Below are positions 8,366 through 18,041 of a stretch of DNA of 64,000 nt, in pieces (position 1 is the stretch's first letter; each line of letters opens with the position of its first letter). The translations under genes and the position numbers were made by a program. Source of the DNA: Bacteroidota bacterium (GTDB taxonomy: Bacteria > Bacteroidota > Bacteroidia > Cytophagales > Cyclobacteriaceae); NCBI GenBank assembly GCA_016191555.1, contig JACPVX010000018.1:1-64000 (forward strand). Reading direction: 5' to 3'. Under the pieces are notes generated by a model that did not search any database, was not told the origin of the DNA, and saw nothing but the letters and a program-made list of their open reading frames with translations.

Positions 8366-10739
8366 TATTGTTGTAGAGCAAGTGGAATGTTACCATTGCG
8401 GTCAGCCCTGCGAGGAAGAAGCCATCATTCAAGGCAACAAAAGTTTTTGTTGTCAAGGCTGCAAGATGGTATTCGAAATTTTAGATGATAACAATCTATG
8501 CGAGTACTATACTTTTACCGATAAGCCAGGTGTATCACTGCGCCACGTTCATGAGGAGAGTTATGCGTTTTTAGATGAACAGGCGGTAAAGAAAAAACTG
8601 CTTTTGTTTGATTCAATTAATTATAGTTCGGTGCAATTTTATGTTCCGTCTATTCATTGTATCTCGTGTATTTGGTTGTTAGAGAATTTGCAAAGACTCA
8701 ATCCGGGTGTGATTAAGTCTGAAGTAAATTTCGGGCGTAAGCAAGTAACGGTTCACTTCAATCCGGCCATTATTACATTAGGTGGGGTGGCCAGATTAAT
8801 GGCTGCTGTTGGATATGCTCCCTCAATTAGTTTAGAAGAAAGAACAAAGCCAGTCACCAACCGCGGTTTAATAGTTAAGCTGGCGATAGCAGGTTTTTGT
8901 TTTGGGAATATCATGTTGCTAAGTTTTCCTGAATACTTGGGCTTAGACGGCTCCGATCAATCATTAAAATTACTTTTCAGTTATCTCAATTTGGTGTTGG
9001 CGGTGCCCGTGGCGATTTATTCTGGCCAGGATTATTTTGTGAATGCGTGGAATAGCTTTAAGCAAAAGCAAATCAATATTGATGTGCCAATTGCGATTGG
9101 ATTAGCCGCATTGTTTTTGCGGAGTAGCTATGATATCATTACTCATACTGGTCCCGGTTATTTAGATTCCCTTTCCGGATTGGTTTTCTTTTTATTGATC
9201 GGCAGATGGTTTCAAGGGAAGACCTATGAAAGCCTGGCTTTCGATCGCGATTATAAATCATATTTTCCGCTGGCTGTTCAAAAATGGGTGGGCCTTGATT
9301 GGTCGCCAACCATTGTTTACGAATTGGAACCAGGCGATCAGATTCGGATTCGAAACTATGAGATTATTCCAACTGATAGCGTATTGTTGAGTGATGAAGC
9401 ATTTATAGATTATAGTTTTGTGACAGGAGAAGCAAAGCCAGTGCAAGTACACAAAGGTGAATTGATGTATGCGGGTGGGAGATTAGTTGGGTCTCCTGTT
9501 GAGATGACTGTGCAGAGAAAGACTTCCCAAAGCCATTTGACCGGGCTTTGGAATCGGGAGATTTTCCAAAAAGATAAGGAGAGTCGCTACAAAAAAATCA
9601 TTGACAATGCAGCACGCAATTTTACGTGGGTGGTGATGGCTTTGGCTTTGATGACCGCCCTCTATTGGTACTTTGTAAGTCCTACGCAAATGTGGTTGGT
9701 GCTTACTTCGGTGCTGATGGTAGCGTGCCCTTGTGCCCTGGCATTGGCGGCACCCTGTACGTATGGAAATATGCTTCGTGTGTTTGGGAACCATGGTTTT
9801 TATTTAAAGAATGCAGATGTGATCGAACGCCTCGCAAAAATTGATGCCGTAGTTTTTGATAAAACCGGAACGATTACTCATGGAGCTGCTGAAGTTACTT
9901 TTGTAGGCGTGCTCGATGATCAGGAATTGGGATGGGTTCGATTACTTACCGCTTCTTCTTCACATCCGTTGAGCAAGTTGATCACCCAATCAATACATAC
10001 GCAATCGCATTTACAAGTTTCACGATTTCTGGAGCGCACGGGAAAAGGAGTAGAAGGAATGGTGAGTGGTCACGCTATTCGTGTGGGCTCTGCATCATAC
10101 GTGGGCTTTAATGGAACCAATCCTTCAGTGTTGACCCGCGTATTTGTTTCTATAAACGATGAGGTGAGAGGTTACTTTCGGATGGAGACCGCGACACGAC
10201 CTCGTGTAAAAGAAGTCATTCAGTCCTTGGGTAAACGCTGTGTTGCTTTACTTTCGGGCGACCATAACAGCGAAGAATTGCGAATGCGTGAGCTATTTCC
10301 TGCACACGTGGCATTACGGTTTAACCAAAGCCCGCACGATAAAACTGATTTCATCTCTGATTTGCAAAAGAATCATCACTATGTAATGATGCTTGGCGAT
10401 GGACTAAATGATTCTGGGGCTTTGCGCCAAAGTGACGTGGGCATTGCGGTAACTGATGACACCGGAGTTTTTACGCCATCGTGTGACGGTATTTTGCGAG
10501 GCGATCAAGTTGGTAACCTGAATCGGTTTTTAGATTTAAGTAAGAAGGCAACTCTCGTTTTAAAAATAGCTTTCGGTATTTCTTTTTTCTACAATGTGAT
10601 TACGCTGAGTATTGCTGTCTCCGGTAACTTATCGCCCTTGGTAGCTGCAATTTTAATGCCCATCAGTAGCGTGAGTGTAGTTGGATTTAGCGCTTTAGGA
10701 ATACAATGGGTTTCACGTGGTTTGGAAAAATCAAAATAG
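8352..10739 (+). CDS. ccoI: copper-translocating P-type ATPase for cbb3 oxidase assembly
   Basis: A 795-residue P1B-type ATPase that exports Cu(I) across the inner membrane for insertion into cbb3-type cytochrome oxidase. The N-terminus has the cysteine-rich domain typical of CcoI/FixI (CYHCGQPC, CCQGC), then a heavy-metal domain with HCISC. The translocation motif CPC lies at about 459-461 and the phosphorylated Asp of DKTGT at about 503. GDGLNDS marks the hinge. I place the start at ATG 8352 (MPMDS); ATG 8358 is equally possible. Upstream in-frame codons fall inside the preceding gene. ccoS follows 5 bases later. Confidence 0.9.
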   Translation: MPMDSIVVEQVECYHCGQPCEEEAIIQGNKSFCCQGCKMVFEILDDNNLCEYYTFTDKPGVSLRHVHEESYAFLDEQAVKKKLLLFDSINYSSVQFYVPSIHCISCIWLLENLQRLNPGVIKSEVNFGRKQVTVHFNPAIITLGGVARLMAAVGYAPSISLEERTKPVTNRGLIVKLAIAGFCFGNIMLLSFPEYLGLDGSDQSLKLLFSYLNLVLAVPVAIYSGQDYFVNAWNSFKQKQINIDVPIAIGLAALFLRSSYDIITHTGPGYLDSLSGLVFFLLIGRWFQGKTYESLAFDRDYKSYFPLAVQKWVGLDWSPTIVYELEPGDQIRIRNYEIIPTDSVLLSDEAFIDYSFVTGEAKPVQVHKGELMYAGGRLVGSPVEMTVQRKTSQSHLTGLWNREIFQKDKESRYKKIIDNAARNFTWVVMALALMTALYWYFVSPTQMWLVLTSVLMVACPCALALAAPCTYGNMLRVFGNHGFYLKNADVIERLAKIDAVVFDKTGTITHGAAEVTFVGVLDDQELGWVRLLTASSSHPLSKLITQSIHTQSHLQVSRFLERTGKGVEGMVSGHAIRVGSASYVGFNGTNPSVLTRVFVSINDEVRGYFRMETATRPRVKEVIQSLGKRCVALLSGDHNSEELRMRELFPAHVALRFNQSPHDKTDFISDLQKNHHYVMMLGDGLNDSGALRQSDVGIAVTDDTGVFTPSCDGILRGDQVGNLNRFLDLSKKATLVLKIAFGISFFYNVITLSIAVSGNLSPLVAAILMPISSVSVVGFSALGIQWVSRGLEKSK

Positions 10740-10744
10740 AAGAT

Positions 10745-10909
10745 ATGGAGATAATTATTTTGTTAATTGCGATTTCACTTACAATTGCGCTGCTTTTCTT
10801 AGGTGCTTTTGTGTGGAATATGAAGTCCGGCCAGTATGATGATACTTATGGTCCATCTGTTAGGATGTTATTCGAGGACAAGAAGGGGACAACGAAAAAA
10901 GATGTTTAG
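10745..10909 (+). CDS. ccoS: cbb3-type cytochrome oxidase assembly protein CcoS
   Basis: A 54-residue membrane protein needed with CcoI for a mature cbb3 oxidase. One N-terminal transmembrane helix (about 2-24) is followed by the conserved FVWNMKSGQYDD segment and a charged tail. The start is the ATG at 10745, 5 bases after the ccoI stop. An earlier in-frame ATG lies inside ccoI. The oxidase genes ccoNOP that usually follow in Bacteroidota are absent; a convergent protease gene comes next. Confidence 0.85.
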   Translation: MEIIILLIAISLTIALLFLGAFVWNMKSGQYDDTYGPSVRMLFEDKKGTTKKDV

Positions 10910-10922
10910 TAAAGATTGGTTT

Positions 10923-13505
10923 TTATCGCTTTATAAAACGACCACTATCTAGTAGGGAACCTGAAGAACTGAGCAATTGATACACATACACACTGGTAGG
11001 GAGATTAACAACGTCTATTGCTTCTTCTATCTCTTGCAAATCAACTTCAGCTAATAGCTTTCCCATCATATCGAGTATCCGGAATTTTTTACCTCCGCCA
11101 GACGAAAGAATGTTTAGGTCTTCGCTGGAAGTTACCGGATTGGGATAAAGCAATAGTTTGTCTTTTTCCTCTACTCGCACTTCTGCTAAATCAGAGTTAA
11201 TTTTGCTGCCACTTTTTAATGTAATCTCCGCTTGATATTCTAATAAGCCCGACTCAAAGTCAGAATCGATTATAGCGAAATTTAATGAGGCGAAATTATT
11301 GAGCTTTTTCCATTGCGTGCGATAGCCGTTCACCGTACGATAGATATCAATAGACTGAATATCTAACAATGTGCTGAGGGAAAGTTGAATTTGAATAACG
11401 GATGCCGCTGCTCGCGTAGCACTAAAATAATTGAAGTAACAAAGAGTGCCCTGCAATGTATAGTCAATCAATTCACTTTTTAATCCAGCAAGTGTCGTTT
11501 TGACAGGCATAACAGCAAAGCGTGTATTGCTTCCTGCTGAAAAGGTAAAAACAGTATCGGATACTGAGCTAATCTTTTCAAGATATTGATTTTCTAATGT
11601 AAATACATCATATGAGGTTGCGTCACCGATTGGGTTCCACGAAAGTGCAACATCGTTGTCGCAGATGTAGGCGGTCTTTAGTTTGGGTAATGTTGAAATC
11701 GCAAATGATTCGCTCAAAAATTCCTGACCTTCAATCACCATTTTAAGCTTAGCTGTTGCAAATGCGCTAGGAGTTTTCCAATACAAAAATTGATTCAAAT
11801 CAATGCCCGATTGCACTAATTGCCAAGCGCCCTGATCAATCTGTAGAAATAGATCTCCGCGTTTGTCTTTAGCGCTTTCCCAAACGAGCAGATTTTTTTT
11901 CCCGCCTTCTACCAATTCATTCTTCTGCGGATAATCCCACGAGAAAGTTTGTTGACCTTTAAAAGTGTATGCAATGGATATTTTTTGTGCCCCACCGTTC
12001 AACGTGTTAGCTCGAATATGTAACGGTATAACTCCAGCAGCGGGATTTGAAATGGTGATTAACTCTACGTTATTCAGGTGATCTGGTTTTCGTTTGGCCG
12101 GAGCCAGAAGTGAATCGGTTTTAGGAAAATGACTGAGTACCCAAGGGTGGATTATAGTACCATTGTCAATCCATGAGTCAATATCGTTTACAAGTGCTGT
12201 TGTGGCGTTGACAGTTGCTGCTGCATCGGTCCATGCTATCGCTACTTTTAATTCTGAAGTGGCGGCTGGGGCTGTGATAGTAAAAGTAATTTCTTCATTA
12301 GATGAAATTGTCTTTGTGGCAAGCTGCTGATTCGTGATTACTTGCAAAGCATTGAATGCATTCACACTTCCATATCCGTATAAGAAGTCCGGGCCGGGAT
12401 TCCCCAGGTCGTCCGCGCTTGAAATTAAAATTGCTTTTACCAAAGAGGCCTCCGGTAGCTGCCCGTTTTCTTGTTTATATTTTTCATGTACTAATGCACT
12501 AACACCAGATACAATGGCTGCTGCATCAGAAGTGCCTCCTTGTCCGAAAGCTGTAAGCTCCGGTTTAATTCTTCCATCGTAAGCAGGGCCTCGTGAATTT
12601 AGTGCGTTGAGGGCAAGTGTCGAATCCACGGCATTGATCACCAGCACATTCTTAGCTTGCTTGAAATTGCCTGTAATGTTGGCGTAGCTTAGATTTTGAT
12701 ACGTACCCGTAGCAGGTTGAGACTTCCCATTATTTCCGGCAGAAAATATATGTAACAGTGTAGAGTTTTGCGAAACTTGTTGATCATACGCTACTGCCTC
12801 GTTTCCATAATAATTTTCAATGTCTACACCGTAACTATGATTTTGAATAGCAATACTATTCGATGTGAATAGTGTCGCTGCATCTGGAAATAGATTGGCA
12901 AAGTCTGACGAGGTCAGTAAAGCCTTCGGAACAACCCCTTGAGTTCGATAAGAAGAGTTACCCGCACCACCTATTAGAATAGCCATATTAGTAGCGTGTT
13001 GCGATACAGCAACAGGAGTGATGGATGTTGTAAAGCTACGATTAACTAGATCCGGATGACTGCTATCAAAACCCAGTTCTTTGATGGAGATTTTGGAATT
13101 TTTACCTTGATACTCGGGCATCAACAGGTGTGCTTTTGTTATTCGATTGAATGACGAATTGCTGAATTCAAAATCCGCTTCACTCTTTCGTGGGCGATGA
13201 TAATCAACAAAAGTGATATTCGGGTCGATTGCAAAATCTTCAAGCGTTTCAGGGTGTAATAGTGTGATTTCGAAACTACGATGTTCGGGATACTCTTTCT
13301 CAATTGAAATTTTTCCCTTATAGAAATTACGAAATTGATTCGATGAAATAACGGAGACAGATAAGATGGATTTGCCTGATTCGATTTGAATTTGTTTACT
13401 CTTTAATATGGGAGAGAAGTTTGATTGACCAAGGGCTGCAATGGCAGTTAACCAAATAAGTAGAATTAAATAATTGGGGGATTTCAATGCCATGCTTAGA
13501 AGCAA
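10923..13505 (-). CDS. subtilisin-family (S8) peptidase with T9SS C-terminal domain
   Basis: An 860-residue exported S8-like protein: signal peptide (ending AALGQS), peptidase domain (about 130-390), two or more beta-rich modules, and a C-terminal T9SS sorting domain (LLYPNP near 775, ending in RFIKR). His170 (HATNMA), oxyanion Asn258 (SAGNNG) and Ser326 (GTSDAAA) are present. At the catalytic Asp position the motif reads KELGFD, placing Glu143 where DTG is expected. This could mean low or changed activity. It is surface-exposed or released by the type IX system. Divergent from the M57 peptidase gene. Confidence 0.85.
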   Translation of the reverse strand: MLLSMALKSPNYLILLIWLTAIAALGQSNFSPILKSKQIQIESGKSILSVSVISSNQFRNFYKGKISIEKEYPEHRSFEITLLHPETLEDFAIDPNITFVDYHRPRKSEADFEFSNSSFNRITKAHLLMPEYQGKNSKISIKELGFDSSHPDLVNRSFTTSITPVAVSQHATNMAILIGGAGNSSYRTQGVVPKALLTSSDFANLFPDAATLFTSNSIAIQNHSYGVDIENYYGNEAVAYDQQVSQNSTLLHIFSAGNNGKSQPATGTYQNLSYANITGNFKQAKNVLVINAVDSTLALNALNSRGPAYDGRIKPELTAFGQGGTSDAAAIVSGVSALVHEKYKQENGQLPEASLVKAILISSADDLGNPGPDFLYGYGSVNAFNALQVITNQQLATKTISSNEEITFTITAPAATSELKVAIAWTDAAATVNATTALVNDIDSWIDNGTIIHPWVLSHFPKTDSLLAPAKRKPDHLNNVELITISNPAAGVIPLHIRANTLNGGAQKISIAYTFKGQQTFSWDYPQKNELVEGGKKNLLVWESAKDKRGDLFLQIDQGAWQLVQSGIDLNQFLYWKTPSAFATAKLKMVIEGQEFLSESFAISTLPKLKTAYICDNDVALSWNPIGDATSYDVFTLENQYLEKISSVSDTVFTFSAGSNTRFAVMPVKTTLAGLKSELIDYTLQGTLCYFNYFSATRAAASVIQIQLSLSTLLDIQSIDIYRTVNGYRTQWKKLNNFASLNFAIIDSDFESGLLEYQAEITLKSGSKINSDLAEVRVEEKDKLLLYPNPVTSSEDLNILSSGGGKKFRILDMMGKLLAEVDLQEIEEAIDVVNLPTSVYVYQLLSSSGSLLDSGRFIKR

Positions 13506-13700
13506 ATATCTGAAAACGGAACCAGAAAAACAGCCTTCTCCTAATTAGACTAGTAATTTCTGTTTCGTCTTTGGGCTATGAATGTTGGACACCCATAATT
13601 TCAGCTCAAAACGATACCCCATTTATGGGGGTAGTTCTTGACTTTAACAGATTATTTCATTTGTTTCAATATATAATTAACAACCTAATCCCTACAATCT

Positions 13701-14516
13701 ATGAAAAAACTTCTCACATTCTCACTCCTCGTTTTATTCGCTTCTGGCGTATTTTATTCATGCCAGTCTAATCAAGATGTTGACCCTTATGCAATTTCCA
13801 GCGATGTTAGAAATCAACTCATCAGCCTTGGCTTTGATGTAGTAAAGCATCCACCGATCAGTTTTGATGGCGGCTATTTGGTGGAGGGAGATATTTATCT
13901 TTCTTCTGCCGATTTAGCCACGATGGAAAACGGTAAGCGTATTCCAATGGTAGAACAGTATTCGACCAATCGCTTGGTGACTGGGTTGCCAAGAACCATT
14001 ACTGTTTACATGCCTACTACTTTCAGTGCAGCAAACTTCTCAGCAGTTGATGAAGCGATCAGAAGATTCAACGCAGAGAATTTGCAATTGAAGTTTCAAC
14101 GTGTGACTACCAGCTCAGCAAATATTGTGTTCAGCCGTTTAACAAAATCGCAGGAGCGCCAAGGAATTTTAGGTTCATCAGGTTTTCCTACAACTGCCGG
14201 AAATCCTTACGGAGTAATTAAAATGAGCGGAATCCTTGAGTCTACTTATGGATTGACTGTAAACGGAATAGCAACTATCATGGCGCATGAAATGGGTCAC
14301 TGTATTGGTTTCCGCCATACCGATTATTACAACAGAGCAATCAGCTGCGGTGGTGCTGTTTCTAACGAAGGTGCCGGCACTGATGGTGCTAACTTAATCC
14401 CAGGCACACCATCTACTGCTACTTTAGCTGCTCAATCTTGGATGTTGGCTTGTACAGATGGAAGCAACCGCTTCTTTAACGCGGACGATAAAACTGCTTT
14501 GAACTACTTGTATTAA
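13701..14516 (+). CDS. M57-like zinc metallopeptidase lipoprotein
   Basis: A 271-residue exported peptidase of the dual-action HEIGH / M57 type. The N-terminal lipoprotein signal ends in FYSC (Cys21). The extended metzincin zinc site HExxHxxGxxHxD is complete: His196, Glu197, His200, Gly203, His206, Asp208 (HEMGHCIGFRHTD). The C-terminal part is a short metzincin-like region with a few cysteines. It probably acts at the cell surface. Monocistronic, with its own terminator. Confidence 0.85.
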   Translation: MKKLLTFSLLVLFASGVFYSCQSNQDVDPYAISSDVRNQLISLGFDVVKHPPISFDGGYLVEGDIYLSSADLATMENGKRIPMVEQYSTNRLVTGLPRTITVYMPTTFSAANFSAVDEAIRRFNAENLQLKFQRVTTSSANIVFSRLTKSQERQGILGSSGFPTTAGNPYGVIKMSGILESTYGLTVNGIATIMAHEMGHCIGFRHTDYYNRAISCGGAVSNEGAGTDGANLIPGTPSTATLAAQSWMLACTDGSNRFFNADDKTALNYLY

Positions 14517-14533
14517 GAGCAGTCGGTTTTAAT

Positions 14534-14570
14534 AAAAAAATACCCCGCAACAGTACGGGGTATTTTTTTT
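14534..14570. terminator. bidirectional intrinsic terminator
   Basis: The stem AAAAAAATACCCCG / CGGGGTATTTTTTTT with an 8-base loop lies between the convergent M57 peptidase and FMN reductase genes. A and T runs on both sides allow function in both directions. Confidence 0.85.
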
Positions 14571-14574
14571 GATT

Positions 14575-15123
14575 TTACTTTGGTTGCGGATTAGGCCTTA
14601 ATTTCTTGATGAAGGCATCCATCATTTTATTGACTTCTTGTAGAGTCGCATTATCTGTAATGGTAGTTGCCTTTACTTTTGTTTTTACGTATGAGATCAA
14701 AAGCTGCAGCTCATCATTGGTATCAGCTTCAATTACTTTCAAGGTTTCTAACAGTGAGGCATGTCCTTTTTCGCCTAATGAAGATGCGGTGATTAATACG
14801 GTTGGTTTTTTGGAGAACTCCATCGAAGACACTGTCCAGTCAATTGCATTTTTCAACGTTCCTGGCACGCCCATGGCATATTCCGGAGTGGAGATGATGA
14901 TGCCATCGGCGCGCTTTAATTGATTACGAAAGTCAACCACGGCTTGCGGTGGGTGATCATTATCTAAATCCGGATTGAAGTGAGGAATTATTGATAGACC
15001 AGTTAGTAATTGAATGTTCAGCCTGGTGCCACATAGCTCAGTAATTGCTTTGATCAAATTTAGATTAGTAGAAGAGGCTCGCGTACTTCCACAAATGGCT
15101 ATCACGGTTGGAATTGAATTCAT
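14575..15123 (-). CDS. NAD(P)H-dependent FMN reductase-family flavoprotein
   Basis: A 182-residue flavodoxin-like NADPH-dependent FMN reductase (azoreductase/quinone reductase group). The FMN phosphate loop GSTRASSTN is at about 12-20 and the flavin-ring motif STPEYAMGVPGTLKNAIDW at about 79-97 is typical. It transfers electrons from NAD(P)H to flavin, quinone or azo substrates in the cytoplasm; the physiological substrate is unknown. Confidence 0.88.
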   Translation of the reverse strand: MNSIPTVIAICGSTRASSTNLNLIKAITELCGTRLNIQLLTGLSIIPHFNPDLDNDHPPQAVVDFRNQLKRADGIIISTPEYAMGVPGTLKNAIDWTVSSMEFSKKPTVLITASSLGEKGHASLLETLKVIEADTNDELQLLISYVKTKVKATTITDNATLQEVNKMMDAFIKKLRPNPQPK

Positions 15124-15191
15124 GTAATTGAATATGCTAACAAAGTTACGGTATTTCCACCGAGTACGTTTTCATTTACTAAGTATTGATT

Positions 15192-15608
15192 TTAGTTTAT
15201 TTTGATTTTTATACGATCCACAGTTGAATCTAACTTGAAGGATAGTTTTCTAAAATTCGGGAAACCGGAAAATAACGATAGCTTCCATTCATTAGAGAAT
15301 CCCATCGGTTCAGTCGGAAGACCAAATTTATGATCGAGCTGGCCATTTTCATTCAAGTCATGAAACACGATAGCGGCATAGCTGCCTGTTACTAATCCTT
15401 CCAAAGCAAAAGTAGCCTTCCCGTTGTGTATTGATGTCGTAGCGCGCATAAAAGCTTTTTGGGGAATTTCATCATTTTCCCTGTAGACATCAACCATTGC
15501 TACGCCTTTGTCGGTTTTGAAATTCTCTACCTCAATTCTTAAAGTAAGTTGACCATTGCAGATCATTGAATGGATGCCGAACAACCCCCACACAAAAAAT
15601 AGTTTCAT
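15192..15608 (-). CDS. secreted DUF2141 protein
   Basis: A 138-residue exported protein of the DUF2141 family, seen by FHDLNENGQLDHKFGLPTEP and the beta-strand-rich VxNFKTDKGVAMVDVY start. A signal peptide occupies about residues 1-20. It follows the ABC permease gene by 13 bases on the same strand, so it is probably co-transcribed with it. Function unknown. Confidence 0.8.
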   Translation of the reverse strand: MKLFFVWGLFGIHSMICNGQLTLRIEVENFKTDKGVAMVDVYRENDEIPQKAFMRATTSIHNGKATFALEGLVTGSYAAIVFHDLNENGQLDHKFGLPTEPMGFSNEWKLSLFSGFPNFRKLSFKLDSTVDRIKIKIN

Positions 15609-15621
15609 TTTTTTTATTGAG

Positions 15622-18021
15622 TTATTCGTAAGCCAATGCTTCCCGTGTCGTTATCCGATTAGCCCTTTTGGCCGGATACCATGTCGCGATATAACTGCCC
15701 ACCAAAATAATAGCAATCCAGATACCCATACCAGCGAAAGAAATTGTGAGTGAAAGTGGAGTGCGAAAGGCCAAGTGTCCAATTTTATTTCCCATATAAG
15801 ACGAAAGAGCCAACGATAATGCAAAAGCAATGATTAGGCTGAACGTACCTATAAACATCCCCTCCATGATAATCAATTTGTTGATAGTGGCAGGCGTAGC
15901 CCCGATGGCGCGCATCATTCCAATTTCTCTTGTTCGCTCCAAAATATTCATGCTCATGGTCGACATCAATCCGAGCGTTCCCACCAATGCCATCAACACC
16001 GCCATGGCTAGAAGTGAGTTTACCAACACTTTCATGTGGGCAGCGATGGCATTGTGCAGTAGCCAAACAGGAATGGTTGCATTTATTCCTGCCTGTTCTT
16101 TTTCAAGTAGCGATTCTACTTCTTTATTTTTTGCGTAAGCACTTTGTTTTGATCGATCAAAATAACCGATCCGCAGCATCTTTGATTTCTTGCGAAGCTT
16201 TGTGACCTCGCTAAAGGCATCGAATGAAACATATGCAAGCGCTGGCGAACCTACGTCTACGGTGAACCCTATTACTCTCCATGCAGTTGGTTTTCCATCG
16301 ATGGTTAGAGTTACAGAATCGCCAATTTGCAAATAGCCCCGCGATGATTGATTTAGAACTACTTCTCGTGCCATAGCAGATTGAAGCCATGTTCCTTCTA
16401 CTACCGATGGATTAAAAACCGTAGTACCGATGGGCACCGCCTGCATGCTAAAGCTTCCGTGTCCTTTGTCGGGGTAAGTACGAGTGATTTCAAACTCAGA
16501 ATTTTTGCTAAAGGAAGTTGAGGTGTAATTCCATGCCTCTACTCTGGCCACACCATCCAATTTTTTTAGCTTGGCTACAATCGAATCGGTATCGATCGGT
16601 TCGTTCAATCGCACTTCCAGGTCGTATAATCGCTGAACATATATAAGTTTCAGATTTTCATTCCAAGCTTCGGCTACATTCATCGCAGTCATAAACATGG
16701 CTCCGCCTGCGGCTAACAAACCCAAGGTCATGAGCAATCTTGCTTGTTGACGAAAGACATTTCGTATGGAAAGCCGGGTAACTTCGCTAAGGAAGGATAT
16801 CCGTGAGAGTTTGATTACCCATTGGTTTTTGTTAACCGAATTTGGATTGACTCCGGTATTGTCGAGTGCTGCCTTTACGGAGATGCGACTGCCGCGGACG
16901 ATCGGTAGGCTCGTGATCAGAAGTGGAATTAAAATACTTGCTGCGGTTTGTAGTGCTGGTACCCAATTCGGTATGAGTGAATTTCTGATTTCTAAGTTGA
17001 GTAATACTGCTAATTGGTTGGTGAATGAAGAGGCCGCCATTCTACTGAGCGGAACCGCTACCAGAAGTGCCATGGTGCTTACCATCACAATCATTAAAAA
17101 ATACAAAGTGGCAATTTGTGTGGAGTTGGCACCAATGGTTTTCATTACACCTATCTGCCGAATCTGTTTCACCATCAGTGTGGAGATCGAGGTTGCCACC
17201 AGAATGGAACCGAGAATCAGAATGAGAAAACTAAACACAATGAATATGCGCATCACGGTGGTCATCTGTCCCTGGTGTGGATGCTTGCCGGGTGGTGGCA
17301 CTTGAATTTCATGCACTTCGTATCCATTAGACTTCAGTAATTGGGCTGCCTTTTGTGCGCATTCTTGAATATGTGTTTCGGAGTCGTTGTGCTCACTTAC
17401 TAAAATTCGCAGTTGATCAAACCCTTGTGTTTCACCCAACGAGTGGAGAGTAAGAAGAGAAACGTATCCGTAGCCGGATTGCTCTTGCCATGCCGGAGCA
17501 AGACCAGCATCGTGTACAGTTCCCGCCAGTTTTACTTTTTGTGGATTGCCGTGCGCGGTTTTAATCAACAATTCATCGCCTTCTTTAGCCTGCATCATCC
17601 CATAGGCAGTTCGCTCCACCAATATGCTTCCTAATTCAGGATTGGTAACACCTGATATCCGTTCATATTTATTGGTTCTTTTGTTTTCGAAATCATCAAT
17701 CACAAATAAGAGAAGCGGATACCACTTTTCGCCTACTTTCATTCGTGCTACTACTGAAGCATTTCGTTCTGCTTCAGCAATTCCCGGAATGCTTTTGATT
17801 GAGTCAATTATTTCTTTGCTAATGGCACTATCAACTTCGATGGTTGCCGATGCAGGCACCGTGCCCATGTAGTTGTCTTTCATCTCGCGTTGAATGACAC
17901 TATAGCTGCCCAAAATGGTGCCGATGCCGAATATGCCCAGAGCAATGGAGAGAATGAGCATCAAACTTTTGGCCGAATCGGATGATAAATCGCGGAGTAC
18001 TTTATAAAAACGTGTTGACAT
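15622..18021 (-). CDS. ABC transporter permease, FtsX/MacB-like, duplicated
   Basis: A 799-residue inner-membrane permease with two FtsX-type units: a TM helix near residue 20, a periplasmic domain, a three-helix FtsX block (about 260-390), then a second TM/periplasmic region and a final FtsX block (about 660-799) containing ERTREIGMMRAIGATP. This architecture fits lipoprotein or peptide extrusion systems, not nutrient import. It lies 20 bases after the ATPase gene and would form the transporter with it. Substrate unknown. Confidence 0.88.
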   Translation of the reverse strand: MSTRFYKVLRDLSSDSAKSLMLILSIALGIFGIGTILGSYSVIQREMKDNYMGTVPASATIEVDSAISKEIIDSIKSIPGIAEAERNASVVARMKVGEKWYPLLLFVIDDFENKRTNKYERISGVTNPELGSILVERTAYGMMQAKEGDELLIKTAHGNPQKVKLAGTVHDAGLAPAWQEQSGYGYVSLLTLHSLGETQGFDQLRILVSEHNDSETHIQECAQKAAQLLKSNGYEVHEIQVPPPGKHPHQGQMTTVMRIFIVFSFLILILGSILVATSISTLMVKQIRQIGVMKTIGANSTQIATLYFLMIVMVSTMALLVAVPLSRMAASSFTNQLAVLLNLEIRNSLIPNWVPALQTAASILIPLLITSLPIVRGSRISVKAALDNTGVNPNSVNKNQWVIKLSRISFLSEVTRLSIRNVFRQQARLLMTLGLLAAGGAMFMTAMNVAEAWNENLKLIYVQRLYDLEVRLNEPIDTDSIVAKLKKLDGVARVEAWNYTSTSFSKNSEFEITRTYPDKGHGSFSMQAVPIGTTVFNPSVVEGTWLQSAMAREVVLNQSSRGYLQIGDSVTLTIDGKPTAWRVIGFTVDVGSPALAYVSFDAFSEVTKLRKKSKMLRIGYFDRSKQSAYAKNKEVESLLEKEQAGINATIPVWLLHNAIAAHMKVLVNSLLAMAVLMALVGTLGLMSTMSMNILERTREIGMMRAIGATPATINKLIIMEGMFIGTFSLIIAFALSLALSSYMGNKIGHLAFRTPLSLTISFAGMGIWIAIILVGSYIATWYPAKRANRITTREALAYE

Positions 18022-18041
18022 AAAAGATTGGTAAGAGTGGA

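Noticed and set aside
13617-13630. CCCCATTTATGGGG palindrome between the S8 and M57 peptidase genes
   Set aside because: It could be an operator, but the dyad is short, isolated, and no regulator or second copy supports it.
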